Shown here one piece after another: positions 63,206 to 64,000 of a stretch of DNA of 64,000 nt. Made by a program: the position numbers and the translations under genes. The stretch covers positions 5,642,001 to 5,706,000 of the forward strand of contig NZ_CP108086.1 of the NCBI RefSeq assembly GCF_036186745.1. The letters run 5' to 3'. The number at the start of each line of letters is the position of its first letter. Position 1 is the first letter of the stretch. Below the pieces are notes generated by a model. That model saw only the letters and a list, made by a program, of their open reading frames with translations, had not been told where the DNA came from and did not search any database. The stretch comes from Microbispora hainanensis (GTDB lineage Bacteria; Actinomycetota; Actinomycetes; Streptosporangiales; Streptosporangiaceae).

Positions 63206-63991
63206 TCAGACCCTCCAGATGCACACGGCGGTCCGGTCGTCGTCGTGCGTCTTCGCCCGGAAGCTCATCTGCCAGAAGAACTCGGGCAGGGACGGCGGCC
63301 GGCTCCACCAGCTCGCCAACCGGGAGCTCACCTGCGGCCCCCGCATCGGCTTGGCCAGGCCGTCGGTGCACAGCAGCAGCATGTCGCCTGGATACAGGTC
63401 GGCATAGCCGACTTCCACGTGCTCGATATCGCGAGGCAGCGCGTGGGTCGCCGAGGTCGAGACCCCCGCGTCGGCGTCGTCCTCGCCGAAGCACGGTGTC
63501 CAGACGCCCCTGTGCAGGTGCCACGCCATGCAGTCGCCGACCCGGACCAGCACGGCGCGGTGCACGGACGTCTCGGGCACCTCCCGGATCCTGGCGGCGA
63601 GGAACGTCGTGGACAACTCGTCCGGCGGCATCCCGCGCTCGTCCGCCCGGTCGCGGATGTCGCCGGCGATGCCGTCGACGAACTCCCGGGCGTCCGTCAT
63701 GTAGTCAGGGGCGATCGGCAGCGTGGAGAGATACGCCTGCGCGACCTCGCAGGCCGTGGCCGCTCCGACATGCGAGCCCTCCTTGCTGCCCAGCCCGTCC
63801 GCCACGCAGGCCAGCAGCGTGCCCTCGCCGTCGTGCCAGAGCCCCATCGCGTCCTGACGTACGGTGCCGTAGTAGCGGTGCGCGTCGCCTCGGATCGATG
63901 CGGCACGCACCTCCAGCCCGGGCAGCGCGGCGCCGTCGATTTCGGTGTCCGGCCGCCGTACCGCAGGCAGCGGACCCGGCTGTGAGATCAC
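63206..63991 (-). CDS. PP2C-family protein phosphatase (start may lie beyond window)
   Basis: 261 residues if started at GTG 63991; the frame stays open to the window edge, so the true start may be outside. All PP2C metal motifs are present: TVRQDAMGLWHDG, ACVADGLGSKEGSHVGA, VLVRVGDCMAWHL, LLLCTDGLAKP and the final DDDRTAVCIW. It should remove phosphate from Ser/Thr in targets of the adjacent kinase, or from the kinase itself. A PP2C-kinase pair is two thirds of the TerY-P triad; the VWA-domain partner, if present, would lie to the right of 64,000. Confidence 0.88.
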   Translation of the reverse strand: MISQPGPLPAVRRPDTEIDGAALPGLEVRAASIRGDAHRYYGTVRQDAMGLWHDGEGTLLACVADGLGSKEGSHVGAATACEVAQAYLSTLPIAPDYMTDAREFVDGIAGDIRDRADERGMPPDELSTTFLAARIREVPETSVHRAVLVRVGDCMAWHLHRGVWTPCFGEDDADAGVSTSATHALPRDIEHVEVGYADLYPGDMLLLCTDGLAKPMRGPQVSSRLASWWSRPPSLPEFFWQMSFRAKTHDDDRTAVCIWRV

Positions 63992-64000
63992 CCGCGGCTC

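Noticed and set aside
55215-63991. Complete type 2 BREX (Pgl) system
   Set aside because: Only BrxD- and BrxHI-type genes are present; PglX methyltransferase, PglY, PglZ and PglW are not visible in the window.

Overview
The window is high-GC DNA with dense gene packing, frequent GTG starts, 4-base ATGA/GTGA gene overlaps and lipoprotein/Tat exporters. This points to a filamentous actinomycete; a Streptosporangiales-type soil organism is plausible, but that is inference only. I see no rRNA, tRNA or CRISPR array.

Layout. (1) 1-5,504: end of a SnoaL-like protein, a small conserved protein, an APC-type permease, a glycogen-debranching-type enzyme and a PsiE-like membrane protein. (2) 5,559-10,740: a His-rich DUF4396 membrane protein under a CsoR-like operator, an NmrA/TetR divergent pair with three operator-like repeats, two decayed gene remnants, a C-C bond hydrolase-type alpha/beta hydrolase, a DJ-1/PfpI protein and a GntR/FCD regulator. 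(3) 11,133-19,447: a sugar/polyol-type ABC importer (binding protein, two permeases, two different ATPases) with an aldehyde dehydrogenase and an iron alcohol dehydrogenase, closed by a strong hairpin. (4) 19,601-25,058: a secreted glycoside hydrolase with a CBM35-like tail and two palindromic operators, then a CopC/cupredoxin/membrane-protein trio. (5) 25,242-48,465: a large catabolic locus. A Zn-alcohol dehydrogenase and a ketopantoate-reductase/amidase fusion diverge from a peptide ABC importer. The importer is followed by isoaspartyl-type, D-amino-, M20, M19, DUF885, S33-type and aspartoacylase-type hydrolases, a creatininase-family enzyme, an SDR, an Lrp/AsnC regulator, 3-methylaspartate ammonia-lyase, a class III CoA-transferase, a MaoC hydratase and a CitE-type lyase. 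(6) 48,694-53,370: CPBP protease, a small unknown, a GNAT/ADP-forming acyl-CoA synthetase fusion and a Cys-rich small protein. (7) 53,628-55,045: an intact IS256-family element. (8) 55,215-63,991 (minus strand, entering from beyond the right edge): PP2C phosphatase, atypical kinase with a winged-helix-like tail, BrxD-type ATPase, Lhr/BrxHI-type helicase and a 959-residue TPR protein; a candidate anti-phage or DNA-processing system.

How the genes work together. In region 5 the genes read as a complete route: peptide import, hydrolysis (including iso- and D-linked bonds), release of 3-methylaspartate, deamination to mesaconate, CoA activation, hydration and aldol-type cleavage to C2/C3 units. 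No glutamate mutase is visible, so the methylaspartate probably comes from outside, for example from a methylaspartate-containing peptide natural product. In region 8 the reversible-phosphorylation pair is translationally coupled to the ATPase-helicase pair, suggesting that a phosphorylation switch controls a DNA-directed motor. These two loci are the most interesting parts of the window.
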